The notes: generated by a model from the sequence alone, not told the origin. 64,000 nt of DNA from Gillisella vitis (GCF_001541345.2 NZ_LMVL02000001.1:558001-622000); one strand, 5' to 3'. Positions 38,942 to 49,217 are shown, counted from the first letter of the stretch. Numbers and translations are program-made.

Positions 38942-39973
38942 TTATTTTCCGGGCTGGTAGATCTGGTCGAACAGGCCACCATCAGCGAAGAATTGCGGTT
39001 GTACTTTTGCCCAGCCACCGAAATCCTCGATGGTGACGAGATCAACCGACGGGAAGCGCTTCAAATCGGCAGGATCGGCCAGCTCCGGCTTTGCAGGGCG
39101 ATAGTAATGCTTGGCCGCGATTTTCTGCCCGGCGTCGGAATAGAGATAGTCGAGATAGGCCTTGGCGACTGCTTCCGTCCCATGGGCTTTGGCATTGCCT
39201 TCAACGACGGCGACTGGCGGTTCGGCCTTGACCGAAACGGATGGTACGACGATGTCGAATTTGTCGGGGCCGAGTTCATCGATCGACAGGAAGGCTTCGT
39301 TTTCCCAGGCAAGCAGAACATCGCCGATGCCACGCTGCACGAAAGTGGTGGTGGAGCCGCGCGCCCCGGTATCCAGCACCGGCACATGCTTGAACAGCGC
39401 GCTCAGGTATTCCTTGGCCTTCTGCTGATCGCCATTATTGGCCTTCAACGCCCAGCCCCAGGCAGCCAGCACGTTCCAGCGGGCACCGCCCGAGGTTTTC
39501 GGGTTGGGGGTGATCACCTCAATGCCATCCTTGGTGAGGTCGGCCCAGTCCTTGATGCCCTTCGGATTGCCCTTGCGCACCAGAAAGACGATGGTGGATG
39601 TATAGGGTGCGCTGCTGCTGGGTAGCTTGGTTTTCCAGTCGGCGGGAATCTTGCCGGTCTTTTCGGCAATAGCGGAAATATCCGCTTCCAATGCCAGCGT
39701 CACGACATCGGCCTCAAGACCGTCGATTACCGAGCGGGCCTGGGCGCCGGAACCACCATGCGACATTCTTACAGAAACGCTATCGCCGGTTTTCTGCTTC
39801 CAATAGGCGGCGAAGGCTGGGTTGAAATCCTTATACAGTTCGCGCGTTGGATCATAGCTGACATTCAGCAGCGTGACATTGGCGGCGACTGCTGGGGCCA
39901 CCAGAACCGGCATGGCAAGGCTTGCCGCCAGTGTCATTGCGGCAACGATCTTTATGGTTCGAAAGCGGGACAT
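38942..39973 (-). CDS. sbp: Periplasmic sulfate-binding protein
   Basis: A 343-residue binding protein. The signal peptide ends near A-V-A-A (about residues 29-32) and the mature start [13 protein letters not shown] and the later [10 protein letters not shown] motif are hallmarks of Sbp/CysP sulfate receptors. ATG 39973 has GGAG upstream; the open frame continues to 40096 without similarity. First gene of the sulfate operon. Confidence 0.93.
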   Translation of the reverse strand: MSRFRTIKIVAAMTLAASLAMPVLVAPAVAANVTLLNVSYDPTRELYKDFNPAFAAYWKQKTGDSVSVRMSHGGSGAQARSVIDGLEADVVTLALEADISAIAEKTGKIPADWKTKLPSSSAPYTSTIVFLVRKGNPKGIKDWADLTKDGIEVITPNPKTSGGARWNVLAAWGWALKANNGDQQKAKEYLSALFKHVPVLDTGARGSTTTFVQRGIGDVLLAWENEAFLSIDELGPDKFDIVVPSVSVKAEPPVAVVEGNAKAHGTEAVAKAYLDYLYSDAGQKIAAKHYYRPAKPELADPADLKRFPSVDLVTIEDFGGWAKVQPQFFADGGLFDQIYQPGK

Positions 39974-40001
39974 TGCGATCTCCTTACCCCTAAGACTGTA
40001 A

Positions 40002-40029
40002 AATCTATTGAGGTTGTAGAGTATGTCAA
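40002..40029 (-). promoter_or_regulatory. Putative sigma-70-type promoter of the sulfate operon
   Basis: On the minus strand TTGACA (40029-40024) is followed after 16 bases by TAGATT (40007-40002), 28 bp upstream of the sbp ATG. The -35 is a perfect match and the -10 matches four of six positions. Sulfur-source control (CysB/Cbl-like) is expected from the pathway but no site is identified. Confidence 0.55.
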
Positions 40030-40139
40030 CGGATAAGGACAATTCGAGAGAGAACGTGCCTCCAGTTGCTTCCAGTTTAGCAATTTCAAGCGTCATTCTG
40101 GCGAAGAGCGGCAGGATTTTTCAGAGCCGGAGCATTGCC

Positions 40140-41177
40140 TCACGGCGCCAGATGGAAAGCATCGCTTGCGCCAGGCACCAATTCCAGCGGCCAAAGGCGG
40201 TTGCTGGCATGGGGCTTGTAGCTCTCGGCATAGTCGGGCATCGAGGCCAGCAAGGTTTCGGCCAGTTCTATACCGAGATCTTCCAGGGACAGGCGATAGC
40301 AGGTCAATGCCGGTTGGAGGAACTGCGCCCGTGGTGATTCACGAAAACCGATGACGGCGATATCCTTGCCAGGGACGACGCCTGCTTCAGCCAGCCGCCG
40401 ATACAGGCCAATCGCCATGAGTTCATAGACAAGGATGATGGCGGTTGGGCATGGATCGAGCGCCAACAGATCGCTGCCGACATTATAGCCGCCGCTTTCG
40501 CTGGATCTTGCCCGCAGCACCAGTGCCGGATCGAATGTGAGGCCATTGCGCTCAAGTGCGGCCTGATAGGCTTCGGTAAATACGGTGCCGAGATTGATGT
40601 CGGTACAGGGGGCGGCGATGGCAATGCGGCGATGACCTTTCGAGACCAGCCTATCAACTGCGGAATTCGCAACGCCGGCAAAGTCGAGGTCTATCCAGGT
40701 ATGGCTCCCTCCGGATGTGCTGCGCCCCAGGGCGACAAAGGGAATTCGTGTCTTGATCAGCAGGTCGATGCGTTTGTCGATCCGTTGCGTGGCCGAGATG
40801 ATCATCGCGTCGACCAGTCGGCGCGCCACCATGCGCTGGAGATATTCCAGCGGTTCCTCGTCGCTGGGGCAGGGGAGCAGCACGAGATCGAGATTGTGAC
40901 GGGCAAAAACCGTCTGCAATCCGCCCATGACGCCGAAAAAGAAGTTGTCGCTATTGTCGACATTGTCCTTGCCGCCCTCGATCATCAATCCGATGACGTT
41001 GGTCGTTCCCTTACGCAGGCTGCGGCCCGATTGATTGGCGACGTAGCCCAGTTCCTCAGCCGCTTCCAGCACCCGCCGTCGCGTTTCGGCGTTGACGTCA
41101 GGGCGTCCATTCAGCGCGCGCGACACGGTCCCGATGGAGATGTCGAGATGTTTTGCAAGCTGATGTATGCCCTTCAT
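40140..41177 (-). CDS. LacI-family transcriptional regulator of the adjacent sugar operon
   Basis: A 345-residue LacI/GalR repressor. The N-terminal helix-turn-helix (I-H-Q-L-A-K-H-L-D-I-S-I-G-T-V-S-R-A-L-N-G) and hinge helix (S-G-R-S-L-R-K-G) are intact, followed by a periplasmic-binding-protein-like sensor domain. It is divergent from a dehydrogenase/ABC sugar operon, and an exact LacI-type palindrome overlaps that operon's promoter. The inducer is likely the sugar or an intermediate of the pathway. Confidence 0.92.
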   Translation of the reverse strand: MKGIHQLAKHLDISIGTVSRALNGRPDVNAETRRRVLEAAEELGYVANQSGRSLRKGTTNVIGLMIEGGKDNVDNSDNFFFGVMGGLQTVFARHNLDLVLLPCPSDEEPLEYLQRMVARRLVDAMIISATQRIDKRIDLLIKTRIPFVALGRSTSGGSHTWIDLDFAGVANSAVDRLVSKGHRRIAIAAPCTDINLGTVFTEAYQAALERNGLTFDPALVLRARSSESGGYNVGSDLLALDPCPTAIILVYELMAIGLYRRLAEAGVVPGKDIAVIGFRESPRAQFLQPALTCYRLSLEDLGIELAETLLASMPDYAESYKPHASNRLWPLELVPGASDAFHLAP

Positions 41178-41355
41178 GCCAGATACTTTCTCCCTGAAGC
41201 GACCTTACCAAAAGGCGCTACGATGAGCAGGCCGGTTGTAAATTCCATGCTCTGCCTTGTCCGGTGTACTGCAAAATTTCGCAAGCAGGAATCGGTTTTT
41301 ACCTTGAGCCTGATGGAGTTTATCGTGTCGCCGTGCGCAATAACCAGGCCGCGTA

Positions 41356-41399
41356 TTGACATGAGACAAAAACCGCGATTAGTATCGTAAACGTTTACG
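41356..41399 (+). promoter_or_regulatory. Sugar-operon promoter with LacI-type operator
   Basis: TTGACA at 41356-41361 and TAGTAT at 41380-41385 (18-bp spacing) form a probable promoter. Directly downstream CGTAAACGTTTACG at 41386-41399 is a perfect 14-bp palindrome with the central CG typical of LacI-family operators; it would cover the transcription start. The regulator encoded just to the left is the obvious ligand-controlled repressor. The 5' leader to the first gene is about 130 bases. Confidence 0.8.
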
Positions 41400-41526
41400 G
41401 ACGTCAGTGCAAAGAGGAGTTTGCGCGGCTGGAGGGTGTCGGAAGAGCGTTTGCTGGTTCGGCCTACCGGAAACTGGAAACATGTCTGGCGCAATAGCGA
41501 CCGGATGGGATGCAAGGGAGGATATC

Positions 41527-42567
41527 TTGCAATTCAAAGCCGTTTTATGCGGGTGCGGAGCGATGGCCAAGGGCTGGCTCCGGGCCATTGCCGACACACC
41601 TTCGCTTGCCGAGCGAATTTCTATTGTCGGGCTCGTTGACGTCAACGTTTCGGCAGCTGAGGCCTTGGCAGAGGAATTCGGCCTTGAAGGTGCGGTGACG
41701 GGTAATAGTCTTGCCGATGTTCTCGAACAGACGACCCCCGATCTGGTCTTCGACGTGGTCATCCCGGCTGCCCGCTTCGATATCGTCTCCACGGCGCTAA
41801 AGGCCGGATGTCATGTGCTGAGCGAAAAGCCCATGGCCAATTCGCTGGAAGAGGCGAAGGCCCTGGTTAATCTGGCCGCTGAGACCGGGCGTATCCACGC
41901 TGTGGTGCAGAACCGCCGTTTCATTCAAGGGGTCCGCCGGATGCGGCAATTCCTGGATAGCGGCGCCATTGGCGAGTTGACAGCGGTTCATTGCGATTTC
42001 TTCCTGGCGCCGCATTTCGGCGGGTTCCGGGATGAAATGGAGCATGTCCTGCTGCTCGACATGGCAATCCACACATTCGATGCCGCCCGTTTTGTTGCCA
42101 ATCGTCAGCCACTGGCGGCCTATTGCGTTGAGCGTAATCCGCAAGGCTCCTGGTATACCCATGGCGCCAGCGCCAATGCGATCTTTGAGTTCACTGACGA
42201 CGTGGTTTTCACCTATCGCGGCTCCTGGTGCGCGGAAGGACGAAGGACCAGTTGGGAAAGTGCGTGGCGGCTGGTCGGCAGCAGGGGCATGCTGACCTGG
42301 GACGGGGAAGAGATGTTTGAGGCCTCCATTGCCGCAGACGAGCCCGGCCTGTTGCGTGGATATACGACCGTAAACGTTTCTGAAGACGTGGCGCCGGGCG
42401 AGACGCACGGCCATGCCAGCGTGCTGGAAAGCTTCATTGCAGCGGTTGCCGGTGGCGATCCGCCCGAGACCGCCGGTTTCGACAATATCAACAGTCTTGC
42501 CATGGTGTTTGCCGCCATCGAAAGCGCGCAGAGCGGCAAGCGTATCGACATTTCTGCTTCGCTATAA
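41527..42567 (+). CDS. Gfo/Idh/MocA-family NAD(P)-dependent sugar dehydrogenase
   Basis: A 346-residue oxidoreductase with a glycine-rich Rossmann start (G-C-G-A-M-A-K-G-W) and the E-K-P-M-A motif carrying the catalytic lysine. TTG 41527 is preferred as start since AAGGGAGGA ends 4 bases before it and the Rossmann strand follows at once; ATG 41482 is an alternative with a poor ribosome site. It oxidises or reduces a sugar, inositol or sugar acid. It opens an operon with a sugar isomerase/epimerase and a CUT1 transporter. Confidence 0.88.
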   Translation: MQFKAVLCGCGAMAKGWLRAIADTPSLAERISIVGLVDVNVSAAEALAEEFGLEGAVTGNSLADVLEQTTPDLVFDVVIPAARFDIVSTALKAGCHVLSEKPMANSLEEAKALVNLAAETGRIHAVVQNRRFIQGVRRMRQFLDSGAIGELTAVHCDFFLAPHFGGFRDEMEHVLLLDMAIHTFDAARFVANRQPLAAYCVERNPQGSWYTHGASANAIFEFTDDVVFTYRGSWCAEGRRTSWESAWRLVGSRGMLTWDGEEMFEASIAADEPGLLRGYTTVNVSEDVAPGETHGHASVLESFIAAVAGGDPPETAGFDNINSLAMVFAAIESAQSGKRIDISASL

Positions 42568-42573
42568 GGGACC

Positions 42574-43512
42574 ATGACTGTGAGCAATCCTGCAAAATCC
42601 ATTCGTATCGGCACCATGATCAGCGGCAATAACGGCGATGCCGCCACCCGTATTCGGGAAGTCGCCGGTCTTGGCTTTGAAAGCTTCGAGCCATTTTTCT
42701 GGCAGACGACCAAGGGCCAGGACCTTGCCGAACTTGGCAAGCGTTGCGTCGATGCCATCGGCGACCGGGACATCACCATTTCGACGCTTGGCATGTTCGG
42801 CAATCCGCTGGAAGAAACCGATATCGACCTCGAAACGCTGGAGGGCTGGAAACAGTGTATCGACAATGCCCATCATTTTGGCGCGAGTTGCGTTGCCGGC
42901 TTTACCGGACGGCTGCGGGGCAAGGTGCTGACCGACAGCCTGCCACGCTACCGCGAAATCTGGAGCGAACTGGCCAAACGCGCTGCCGACAAGGGCATTC
43001 GCATCGCTTTTGAAAACTGCGCCATGGACGGCAACTGGCAGAGCGGCGACTGGAATATCGCCCATAATCCTGACGCCTGGGAGTTGATGTTCAACGAGAC
43101 CCCGGATGACAATATCGGTCTTGAATGGGAACCCTGCCATCAGATGGTCTATCTGATCGATCCCCTGCCGCAGATCCGCAAGTGGGCATCCAAGATTTTC
43201 CACGTGCATGGCAAGGACGCCACCATTCGCTGGGACGTTATTCGCGAACACGGCATTTTCGGCAAGGAGCCGTTCGTGTTCATGCGCACACCGGGCTTCG
43301 GCGACAGCAATTGGACCAATGTGATCAGCGAGTTGCGCCTTGCCGGCTATAGCGGCGCCATCGATATCGAAGGCTGGCACGATCCGGTCTACCGTGATGC
43401 CCTGGAAATGACCGGTCAGGTGCACGCCCTCAACCATCTGAAACAGGCGCGTGGCGGCGATTTTATCGACGAGATGGCAGCTTATGGCGGAGGCGATCCC
43501 TCGCTGAAATAG
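42574..43512 (+). CDS. Sugar phosphate isomerase/epimerase (AP endonuclease family 2, TIM barrel)
   Basis: A 312-residue xylose-isomerase-like TIM-barrel protein. Typical metal and substrate residues are visible: F-E-N-C-A near residue 145, E-W-E-P-C-H, H-V-H-G-K-D and D-I-E-G-W-H-D-P. These proteins isomerise or epimerise keto-sugars or inositol intermediates. It starts 6 bp after the dehydrogenase and likely acts on its product or substrate. Confidence 0.87.
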   Translation: MTVSNPAKSIRIGTMISGNNGDAATRIREVAGLGFESFEPFFWQTTKGQDLAELGKRCVDAIGDRDITISTLGMFGNPLEETDIDLETLEGWKQCIDNAHHFGASCVAGFTGRLRGKVLTDSLPRYREIWSELAKRAADKGIRIAFENCAMDGNWQSGDWNIAHNPDAWELMFNETPDDNIGLEWEPCHQMVYLIDPLPQIRKWASKIFHVHGKDATIRWDVIREHGIFGKEPFVFMRTPGFGDSNWTNVISELRLAGYSGAIDIEGWHDPVYRDALEMTGQVHALNHLKQARGGDFIDEMAAYGGGDPSLK

Positions 43513-43587
43513 CATGAGGTCTCGAGATCGTCCGGCATGGAGGTGCCGGGCGATTGGAGGACGGGATAGAAACGGAGGAGGAAACCC

Positions 43588-44820
43588 ATGATCATCAACA
43601 GACGTGCCTTGATCGCTGTGCTGGCTCTTGCCACGGCTTGTCCGCTTGCATCGACCGCCCGGGCGGACGACGTGACACTCAATCTCTGGTCGCTCGACAA
43701 GGATATCCAGCCTGCGCCCAATCTGGTCAAGCAGTTCAACGCACTCAACAATGGCATCAAGATCGAGTATCGGCTGCTCCAGTTCGATGATGTGGTGACG
43801 GAAGCCATGCGCGCCTATTCGACCGGTCAAGCGCCTGACATTATCGCGGTCGATAATCCGGAACATGCGTTGTTTGCCTCGCGGGGCGCGTTCCTCGATC
43901 TCACCGACATGATCGCCAAGTCGGATGTGATCAAGCCACAGAACTATTTTCCGGGGCCGCTGGCGTCTGTGACTTGGAAGGACCGCTATTTCGGCGTGCC
44001 GAAAGCCACCAACACCATCGCGCTCTACTATAACCGCGACATGTTCAAGGCCAAGGGGCTCGATCCACTGAAGCCACCGCAGACCTGGGACGAGCTTCTG
44101 GCCGCTGCCCGCAAGCTGAACGATCCGGCCAAGAACGTCTATGGCCTCGCTTTTTCCGCCAAGGCCAGTGAAGAGGGAACGTTCCAGTTCCTGCCCTGGG
44201 CGCAGATGGGCGGTGGCGGCTATGACCATATCAATGCTCCGGGCGCGGTAAAGGCGCTGGAGACCTGGAAAACCATCATGACCGAAAAACTGGCCTCGCC
44301 GGATACACTGACCCGCGGCCAGTGGGATTCGACCGGCACGTTTAATTCCGGCAATGCAGCCATGGCGATTTCGGGGCCCTGGGAAATCGACCGTATGCTG
44401 AAGGAAGCCAAGTTCGACTGGGGCGTGGCCCTCCTGCCGGTGCCGAGTCCCGGCGCTGAACGGTCTTCCGGCATGGGTGATTTCAACTGGGCGATCTTTT
44501 CCAGCACCAAGCATCCCGCCGAAGCCTTCAAGGCGCTGGAATTCTTTGCTTCCCAGGACAAGGATATGTTCAAGAATTTCGGACAGCTACCGGCCCGTTC
44601 CGACATCGCCATTCCGCCATCGGGTTCGCCCTTGAAGGATGCGGCGCTGCAAGTGTTTCTCGAACAGATGAAATATGCCAAGCCGCGCGGTCCACATCCG
44701 GCCTGGCCAAAAATCTCCAAGGCGATCCAGGATGCCATCCAGGCGGCCCTGACCGGTCAGATGACGCCCAAGGATGCGCTGGACCAGGCGCAGAAAAAGA
44801 TCAAAGCCGCCCTGGGTTGA
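43588..44820 (+). CDS. Sugar ABC transporter substrate-binding protein (family 1, CUT1)
   Basis: A 410-residue periplasmic protein with a signal peptide ending near A-R-A-D (about residue 26) and an SBP_bac_1 body (L-N-L-W-S, later [12 protein letters not shown]). GGAGGAAA precedes the ATG. It delivers a sugar or oligosaccharide to the two permeases encoded next; the identity of the sugar is not readable. Confidence 0.91.
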   Translation: MIINRRALIAVLALATACPLASTARADDVTLNLWSLDKDIQPAPNLVKQFNALNNGIKIEYRLLQFDDVVTEAMRAYSTGQAPDIIAVDNPEHALFASRGAFLDLTDMIAKSDVIKPQNYFPGPLASVTWKDRYFGVPKATNTIALYYNRDMFKAKGLDPLKPPQTWDELLAAARKLNDPAKNVYGLAFSAKASEEGTFQFLPWAQMGGGGYDHINAPGAVKALETWKTIMTEKLASPDTLTRGQWDSTGTFNSGNAAMAISGPWEIDRMLKEAKFDWGVALLPVPSPGAERSSGMGDFNWAIFSSTKHPAEAFKALEFFASQDKDMFKNFGQLPARSDIAIPPSGSPLKDAALQVFLEQMKYAKPRGPHPAWPKISKAIQDAIQAALTGQMTPKDALDQAQKKIKAALG

Positions 44821-44950
44821 CATCAGTTCCATCGCGTCAGGCGCTGTCAATGCGCTTGGCATGACTATCCTTTCCTCCCGGCCGGGGCTGCATCTCTCCT
44901 GTGAGGATGCAGCCCCTGGACGGAGCCCCGAATGGAGCAAAAGAGGTCTC

Positions 44951-45853
44951 ATGAAACGGATCGTATCGAGTATTGTCGATGGGCGTGGCTTTGACTTCGG
45001 TCTGGCCGGGGTGCCACTGGCCTTTCTTCTGGTCATGTCGGGTCTACCGCTGCTCTATAATATCGTGATGAGCTTTCAGGAGGTTGACATGTTCAGCCTT
45101 GGAACCTTTTCCCGTCCCTTTGTCGGTTTTCAGAACTATATCGACCTGATGGCGCAGCCGGAAACCCTGCCCATATTCACCAATACGGCGATTTTCGTTG
45201 TGGCATCGATTGCCGGGCAATTCCTTCTGGGCTTTGGTCTGGCACTGTTCTTTGGGGTGGGATTTCCCGGCTCCTCCTGGCTGCGTGGCCTGTTTCTTGT
45301 GTCCTGGATCATGCCCGGCCTCGTCGTCGGCGCGACCTGGAACTGGATACTCTCAGGTGATTTCGGAGTGTTCAATTATATGCTGCGCGAAACCGGGCTG
45401 ATCAGTGCCAATATCTTCTGGCGGTCCGATCCGGCCTATGCGCTGTGGGCGGTGATTATCGCCAATATCTGGCTTGGCACGTCCTTCAACATGATCCTGC
45501 TGTCGGTCGGGCTTTCAGGCATCCCCAAGGACTTCTATGAGGCAGCGCAACTGGACGGCGCGACCGTGTTGCAACGGTTCTTCACCATCACCTTGCCAAT
45601 GATGCGCTCGTCCATCGGCGCGCTGGTGTCGCTGGGTTTGATCTTTACCTTGCAGCAATTCGATCTGTTTGCCGCCATCACCTCCGGTGGGCCTGCCAAT
45701 GCCTCGAATGTGGCGCAATATTGGGCCTGGGACCTGTCTTTCCGGCAATATGACTTCGCCAAGGGTGCGACTGTTTCGGTGATCATGACCGTCTTCGTGC
45801 TTCTGGCATCGCTGGTTTATGTCCGCTCTACACGTCATGAGGTGCGCGGATGA
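44951..45853 (+). CDS. Sugar ABC transporter permease, MalF/UgpA type
   Basis: A 300-residue permease with six membrane segments and the CUT1 coupling loop F-Y-E-A-A-Q-L-D-G-A-T. ATG 44951 follows GAGGT; an open frame beginning at 44774 extends back over the end of the binding-protein gene and is not used. Its end overlaps the next ATG by 4 bp. Confidence 0.91.
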   Translation: MKRIVSSIVDGRGFDFGLAGVPLAFLLVMSGLPLLYNIVMSFQEVDMFSLGTFSRPFVGFQNYIDLMAQPETLPIFTNTAIFVVASIAGQFLLGFGLALFFGVGFPGSSWLRGLFLVSWIMPGLVVGATWNWILSGDFGVFNYMLRETGLISANIFWRSDPAYALWAVIIANIWLGTSFNMILLSVGLSGIPKDFYEAAQLDGATVLQRFFTITLPMMRSSIGALVSLGLIFTLQQFDLFAAITSGGPANASNVAQYWAWDLSFRQYDFAKGATVSVIMTVFVLLASLVYVRSTRHEVRG

Positions 45854-46677
45854 GCGAAACAGTTCGTAACCGTCTGATGCTTGCCATCGCCCTCGTCATG
45901 GCGGCGATCTATCTCTTCCCGCTCTACTGGATGTATGTCACAGCACTGAAAACCGGCTCGGCAATGTTTGCCACGCCTCCGCATTTCTGGCCCGACGATC
46001 CGCAATGGGGCGTCTATGCTGATGTCTGGCAAAGCCGCGATATGGGTCGCTATCTGTGGAATTCGACCGTGATCGCGCTGGGTTCGGTCAGCATCATCTG
46101 CATTCTCGGTACTGGCTGCGCCTATGTGCTGGCACGCTATCGCAATGGCTGGGTCGATGCCGGGCTGTTCCTGATCCTGATGCTTCAGGTTCTACCGGCT
46201 TCCCTGATGATTACCCCGATCTTCGTCGGCTTTTCGCAACTTGGCCTGCTGAACACGCCGCGCTTTGCCGTGATGCTGGCGGTGGCGGCGAAAAGCATGC
46301 CGTTCTTCGTGGTTCTGGTGCGTTCCAGCTTCATGACGGTGCCGATCGAGCTGGAAGAAGCGGCCATGGTCGATGGCAATTCGCGGATCGGGGCGTTTTT
46401 CAGCATTGTCCTGCCGCTGGCACGCAATGGTATTCTGGTCAGCGCCATCCTGATCTTCATGCAGGCGTTCGGAGAATTCGTCTATTCCAAATCAATGATC
46501 CAATCGGTGGACCTGCAACCGGCCAGCGTCGGGCTGAACAGTTTCATGGGCCCCAATACCAATGAATGGAACGGGATCATGGCCTATGCCTCGATCTATG
46601 TGACGCCGATCCTTGCCATTTTCGTTCTTTTACAGCGCCGCATCGTCTCCGGCCTCACTTCGGGAGCCCTGAAATGA
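45850..46677 (+). CDS. Sugar ABC transporter permease, MalG/UgpE type
   Basis: A 275-residue second permease with the coupling loop E-L-E-E-A-A-M-V-D-G-N-S and six membrane segments. Overlaps of four bases join it to the permease before and the ATPase after, so all three are coupled in translation. Confidence 0.91.
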   Translation: MSETVRNRLMLAIALVMAAIYLFPLYWMYVTALKTGSAMFATPPHFWPDDPQWGVYADVWQSRDMGRYLWNSTVIALGSVSIICILGTGCAYVLARYRNGWVDAGLFLILMLQVLPASLMITPIFVGFSQLGLLNTPRFAVMLAVAAKSMPFFVVLVRSSFMTVPIELEEAAMVDGNSRIGAFFSIVLPLARNGILVSAILIFMQAFGEFVYSKSMIQSVDLQPASVGLNSFMGPNTNEWNGIMAYASIYVTPILAIFVLLQRRIVSGLTSGALK

Positions 46678-47774
46678 CCATCCAGATCGAATTGAACGGC
46701 GTCAACAAGCATTATGGCGCTTTCCATGCCCTGAAGAATATTAATCTCGCCATTGAAAAGGGCAGTTTCGTCGCTCTGGTCGGTCCTTCCGGCTGCGGCA
46801 AGTCCACACTGTTGCGGTCGCTGGCCGGATTGGAGAAGATTTCCGCCGGCGAAATGAAGATTGCCGGCAATCTGATGACCAATGTGCCACCGCGCAAGCG
46901 TGACATCGCCATGGTGTTCCAGTCCTACGCGCTCTATCCGCATATGACGGTCGAGGAAAATCTGACCTATAGCCTGCGCATCAAGGGGGTGGGCAAGGCA
47001 GAGGCGCGCCAGGCCGCCGAGGCGGTGGCGACAACAACCGGGCTGATGCCGCTGTTGAAACGCTATCCGCGTGAATTGTCAGGCGGTCAGCGCCAGCGCG
47101 TCGCCATGAGCCGGGCGATCATCCGCAATCCCAAGGCCTTCCTGTTCGATGAGCCGCTGTCCAATCTCGACGCCTCCCTCCGGGTGCATATGCGAAAAGA
47201 GATCCGGCTGCTGCATGACCGGTTGAAGGCGACCTCCGTCTATGTCACCCACGATCAGGTTGAAGCGATGACCATGGCGGATCATGTCGTGGTGATGCGC
47301 GATGGCGTCATCGAACAGCAGGGGCGGCCGCTGGACCTTTACGACCGGCCCGCAAATCGCTTTGTTGCCGGTTTCATCGGTTCTCCCGCGATGAATTTCA
47401 TTCCTGCACGTGTGTCGCCGGATGGGCTTGGTCTGGAGCTCGATTTCGTCGGCAAAACGGAGATACTGACATTTCCAGCCGGAAGAGCTGTTGGCGTTGC
47501 GCCAGGCCAGCCACTGACGCTTGGCCTGCGGCCGGAACACCTGTCGCTGGCGCCATCCGGACAAGGTGCTTTCGATGTCGATGTGGCGCTGGTGGAATCG
47601 ACGGGATCGTCAACCTATGTGACGACCAGAACCGACCCGGAATTGACCATTGTCGTTTCGGGCGGTCGCGGCCTGCGCTCCGGCGACCGGCTGGGTGTCG
47701 GGATCGATCCGCAGACCGTGCATCTTTATGATGCGCAGACCGGTTTGCGGCTGGATTTTGTGGGTTCGGAATAA
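46674..47774 (+). CDS. Sugar ABC transporter ATPase, MalK/UgpC type
   Basis: A 366-residue CUT1 ATPase: Walker A G-P-S-G-C-G-K-S, signature L-S-G-G-Q-R-Q-R, Walker B F-L-F-D-E-P-L-S-N-L-D, and C-terminal OB-type regulatory domain (L-G-L-R-P-E-H-L). ATG 46674 overlaps the preceding stop; the open frame reaching back to 46566 lies inside the permease gene. Last gene of the sugar operon. Confidence 0.93.
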   Translation: MTIQIELNGVNKHYGAFHALKNINLAIEKGSFVALVGPSGCGKSTLLRSLAGLEKISAGEMKIAGNLMTNVPPRKRDIAMVFQSYALYPHMTVEENLTYSLRIKGVGKAEARQAAEAVATTTGLMPLLKRYPRELSGGQRQRVAMSRAIIRNPKAFLFDEPLSNLDASLRVHMRKEIRLLHDRLKATSVYVTHDQVEAMTMADHVVVMRDGVIEQQGRPLDLYDRPANRFVAGFIGSPAMNFIPARVSPDGLGLELDFVGKTEILTFPAGRAVGVAPGQPLTLGLRPEHLSLAPSGQGAFDVDVALVESTGSSTYVTTRTDPELTIVVSGGRGLRSGDRLGVGIDPQTVHLYDAQTGLRLDFVGSE

Positions 47775-48222
47775 GAATTTTCCGCTTGTTGTGTTCTAAT
47801 TATGAGAGCGCTTATTTTTTGACCGATGCCGGTTCTTTGCTTGTGGCAAGTTTGTGCCGCAGGCTGTTGAAATATAAGGATCGTAGCCTTTCAGTTCTGA
47901 AGGCTACACGCCGCGGATCTGATTTTTGCCTATTTTGTATGCAAAATTATGTATTGTTTAAAACTCTTGCAGAATACGTGCTTGCATGAAATGGTTTGGA
48001 CGCGAGTAGAAGCGGTCTGAGCCTGACGCTCTGGGCATTGCTCGACGGTAAAACCTGTCGAAGAGATGCTTCCATGCCGCTATTCTTGTCACCAATTGTC
48101 GAAAATCCACCGTCACAACCCCGTCTTTTGGACGCGGGCGCGCCATCGCACGTCTGCCAGGTTCATCTTTCCCCCGTCAGCCGTCCTTGAAAATCGAACA
48201 CTGAGCCTTGGAGAAATATACC
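47775..48222. other. AT-rich gap between sugar operon and dioxygenase transporter operon
   Basis: A 448-bp stretch without a supported gene. An 8-bp inverted repeat GTAGCCTT/AAGGCTAC with paired inner bases (47883-47907) may end the sugar operon. At 47932-47947 a 16-bp interrupted palindrome ATTTTG-tatg-CAAAAT contains a T-N11-A pattern usable by the LysR regulator encoded at 52000. The promoter of the following transporter operon must lie between here and 48222 but I see no strong boxes. Confidence 0.45.
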
Positions 48223-49212
48223 ATGTTTCGTCGTAAGCTTGCGTCCACGCTGTTCACCCTTGGCCTTTTTTCCGGGACTGCCCTTGCCGCCGACAAGGTC
48301 ACATTTCAGCTGGACTGGCTGCCGGGTGGCGACAAAGCACCGATTTATGTCTGTATCCATCAGGGCTTCTGTCGAGACGCCGGGCTGGATGTCACCATTG
48401 CCTCGGGCCGAGGCTCGACCGAGGCGATTTCGAAACTGGCGGCGGGCTCCTCCGATATTGGTGTTTCGGATATCGGTGCCTTGATGGCGGCCCGTGCCAA
48501 TGAAGGGGTGAAGGTTGTTGGCGTTCTCTCGGTGTTCAACAAGGGACCGCACGCTTTCTATGTCATCAAGGGCGGCTCAATCGCCAGTGTTGCTGACGTC
48601 AAGGGCAAGACCATCGCCACATCGCCCTTTACCTCGTCCAATGTCTATCTGCCACTGGTGCTAAAGGACCAGTCCATCGATCCGTCCGCGATCAAGCTGA
48701 TCAAGGCGGATCCCGGCGCACTCGGTCCGATGCTGATGACCGGTAATGCCGACGGCATCATTGCCTGGATGACGGATTTCACCCGCTATTCCAATCAGGC
48801 CCGCCAGGCTGGCAAAGAAATCATCGCGCTACCTTGGTCTGCTGCCGGGCTCGAGCTTTATTCGGCCTCGTTGATTGCCAGTGAGGATTTCCTGGCCAAG
48901 CGCCCCGATGTCGCCAAACGCTTCATCGACGCCTATAAGAAATCGGTGCAATTCACCCGCGCCAATCCTGATGCCGCCGTCACCTCCGTGACCAGTGTGG
49001 TGCCGGAATTGGGGTCGGAAGACGTCAAGGGATCGATCAATGACACGCTGCCGCTGATCTTCAACGAGGTCACGGACAAGGACGGCTTGGGTGTGTTTGA
49101 GCCGAAGCGGCTGGCCGAGACCTGGCGTCGGGTTGCCGCCGCTCAAGCCATCGATCCGGCCAAACTCGACCCGGAAACGGTGGTCAACCGCAGCTTCATT
49201 CCAACGGAGTGA
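48223..49212 (+). CDS. NitT/TauT-family ABC substrate-binding protein (NMT1/ThiY-like)
   Basis: A 329-residue periplasmic protein with a signal peptide ending at A-L-A-A (about residue 22). The mature start V-T-F-Q-L-D-W-L-P-G-G-D-K-A-P-I-Y matches the NMT1/THI5-like group that binds pyrimidines, taurine or related compounds. GGAGA lies 8 bases before ATG 48223; a TTG at 48208 is not used. It heads an operon with ATPase, permease, dioxygenase and, after the regulator, a cytosine-deaminase-like enzyme, which favours a pyrimidine-like ligand. Confidence 0.88.
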   Translation: MFRRKLASTLFTLGLFSGTALAADKVTFQLDWLPGGDKAPIYVCIHQGFCRDAGLDVTIASGRGSTEAISKLAAGSSDIGVSDIGALMAARANEGVKVVGVLSVFNKGPHAFYVIKGGSIASVADVKGKTIATSPFTSSNVYLPLVLKDQSIDPSAIKLIKADPGALGPMLMTGNADGIIAWMTDFTRYSNQARQAGKEIIALPWSAAGLELYSASLIASEDFLAKRPDVAKRFIDAYKKSVQFTRANPDAAVTSVTSVVPELGSEDVKGSINDTLPLIFNEVTDKDGLGVFEPKRLAETWRRVAAAQAIDPAKLDPETVVNRSFIPTE

Positions 49213-49217
49213 CAATC

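Noticed and set aside
41635-41646. Palindrome GTTGACGTCAAC resembling a regulator site
   Set aside because: It lies inside the dehydrogenase Rossmann fold and encodes conserved-type residues, and it differs from the upstream LacI-type operator, so chance is the simpler reading.
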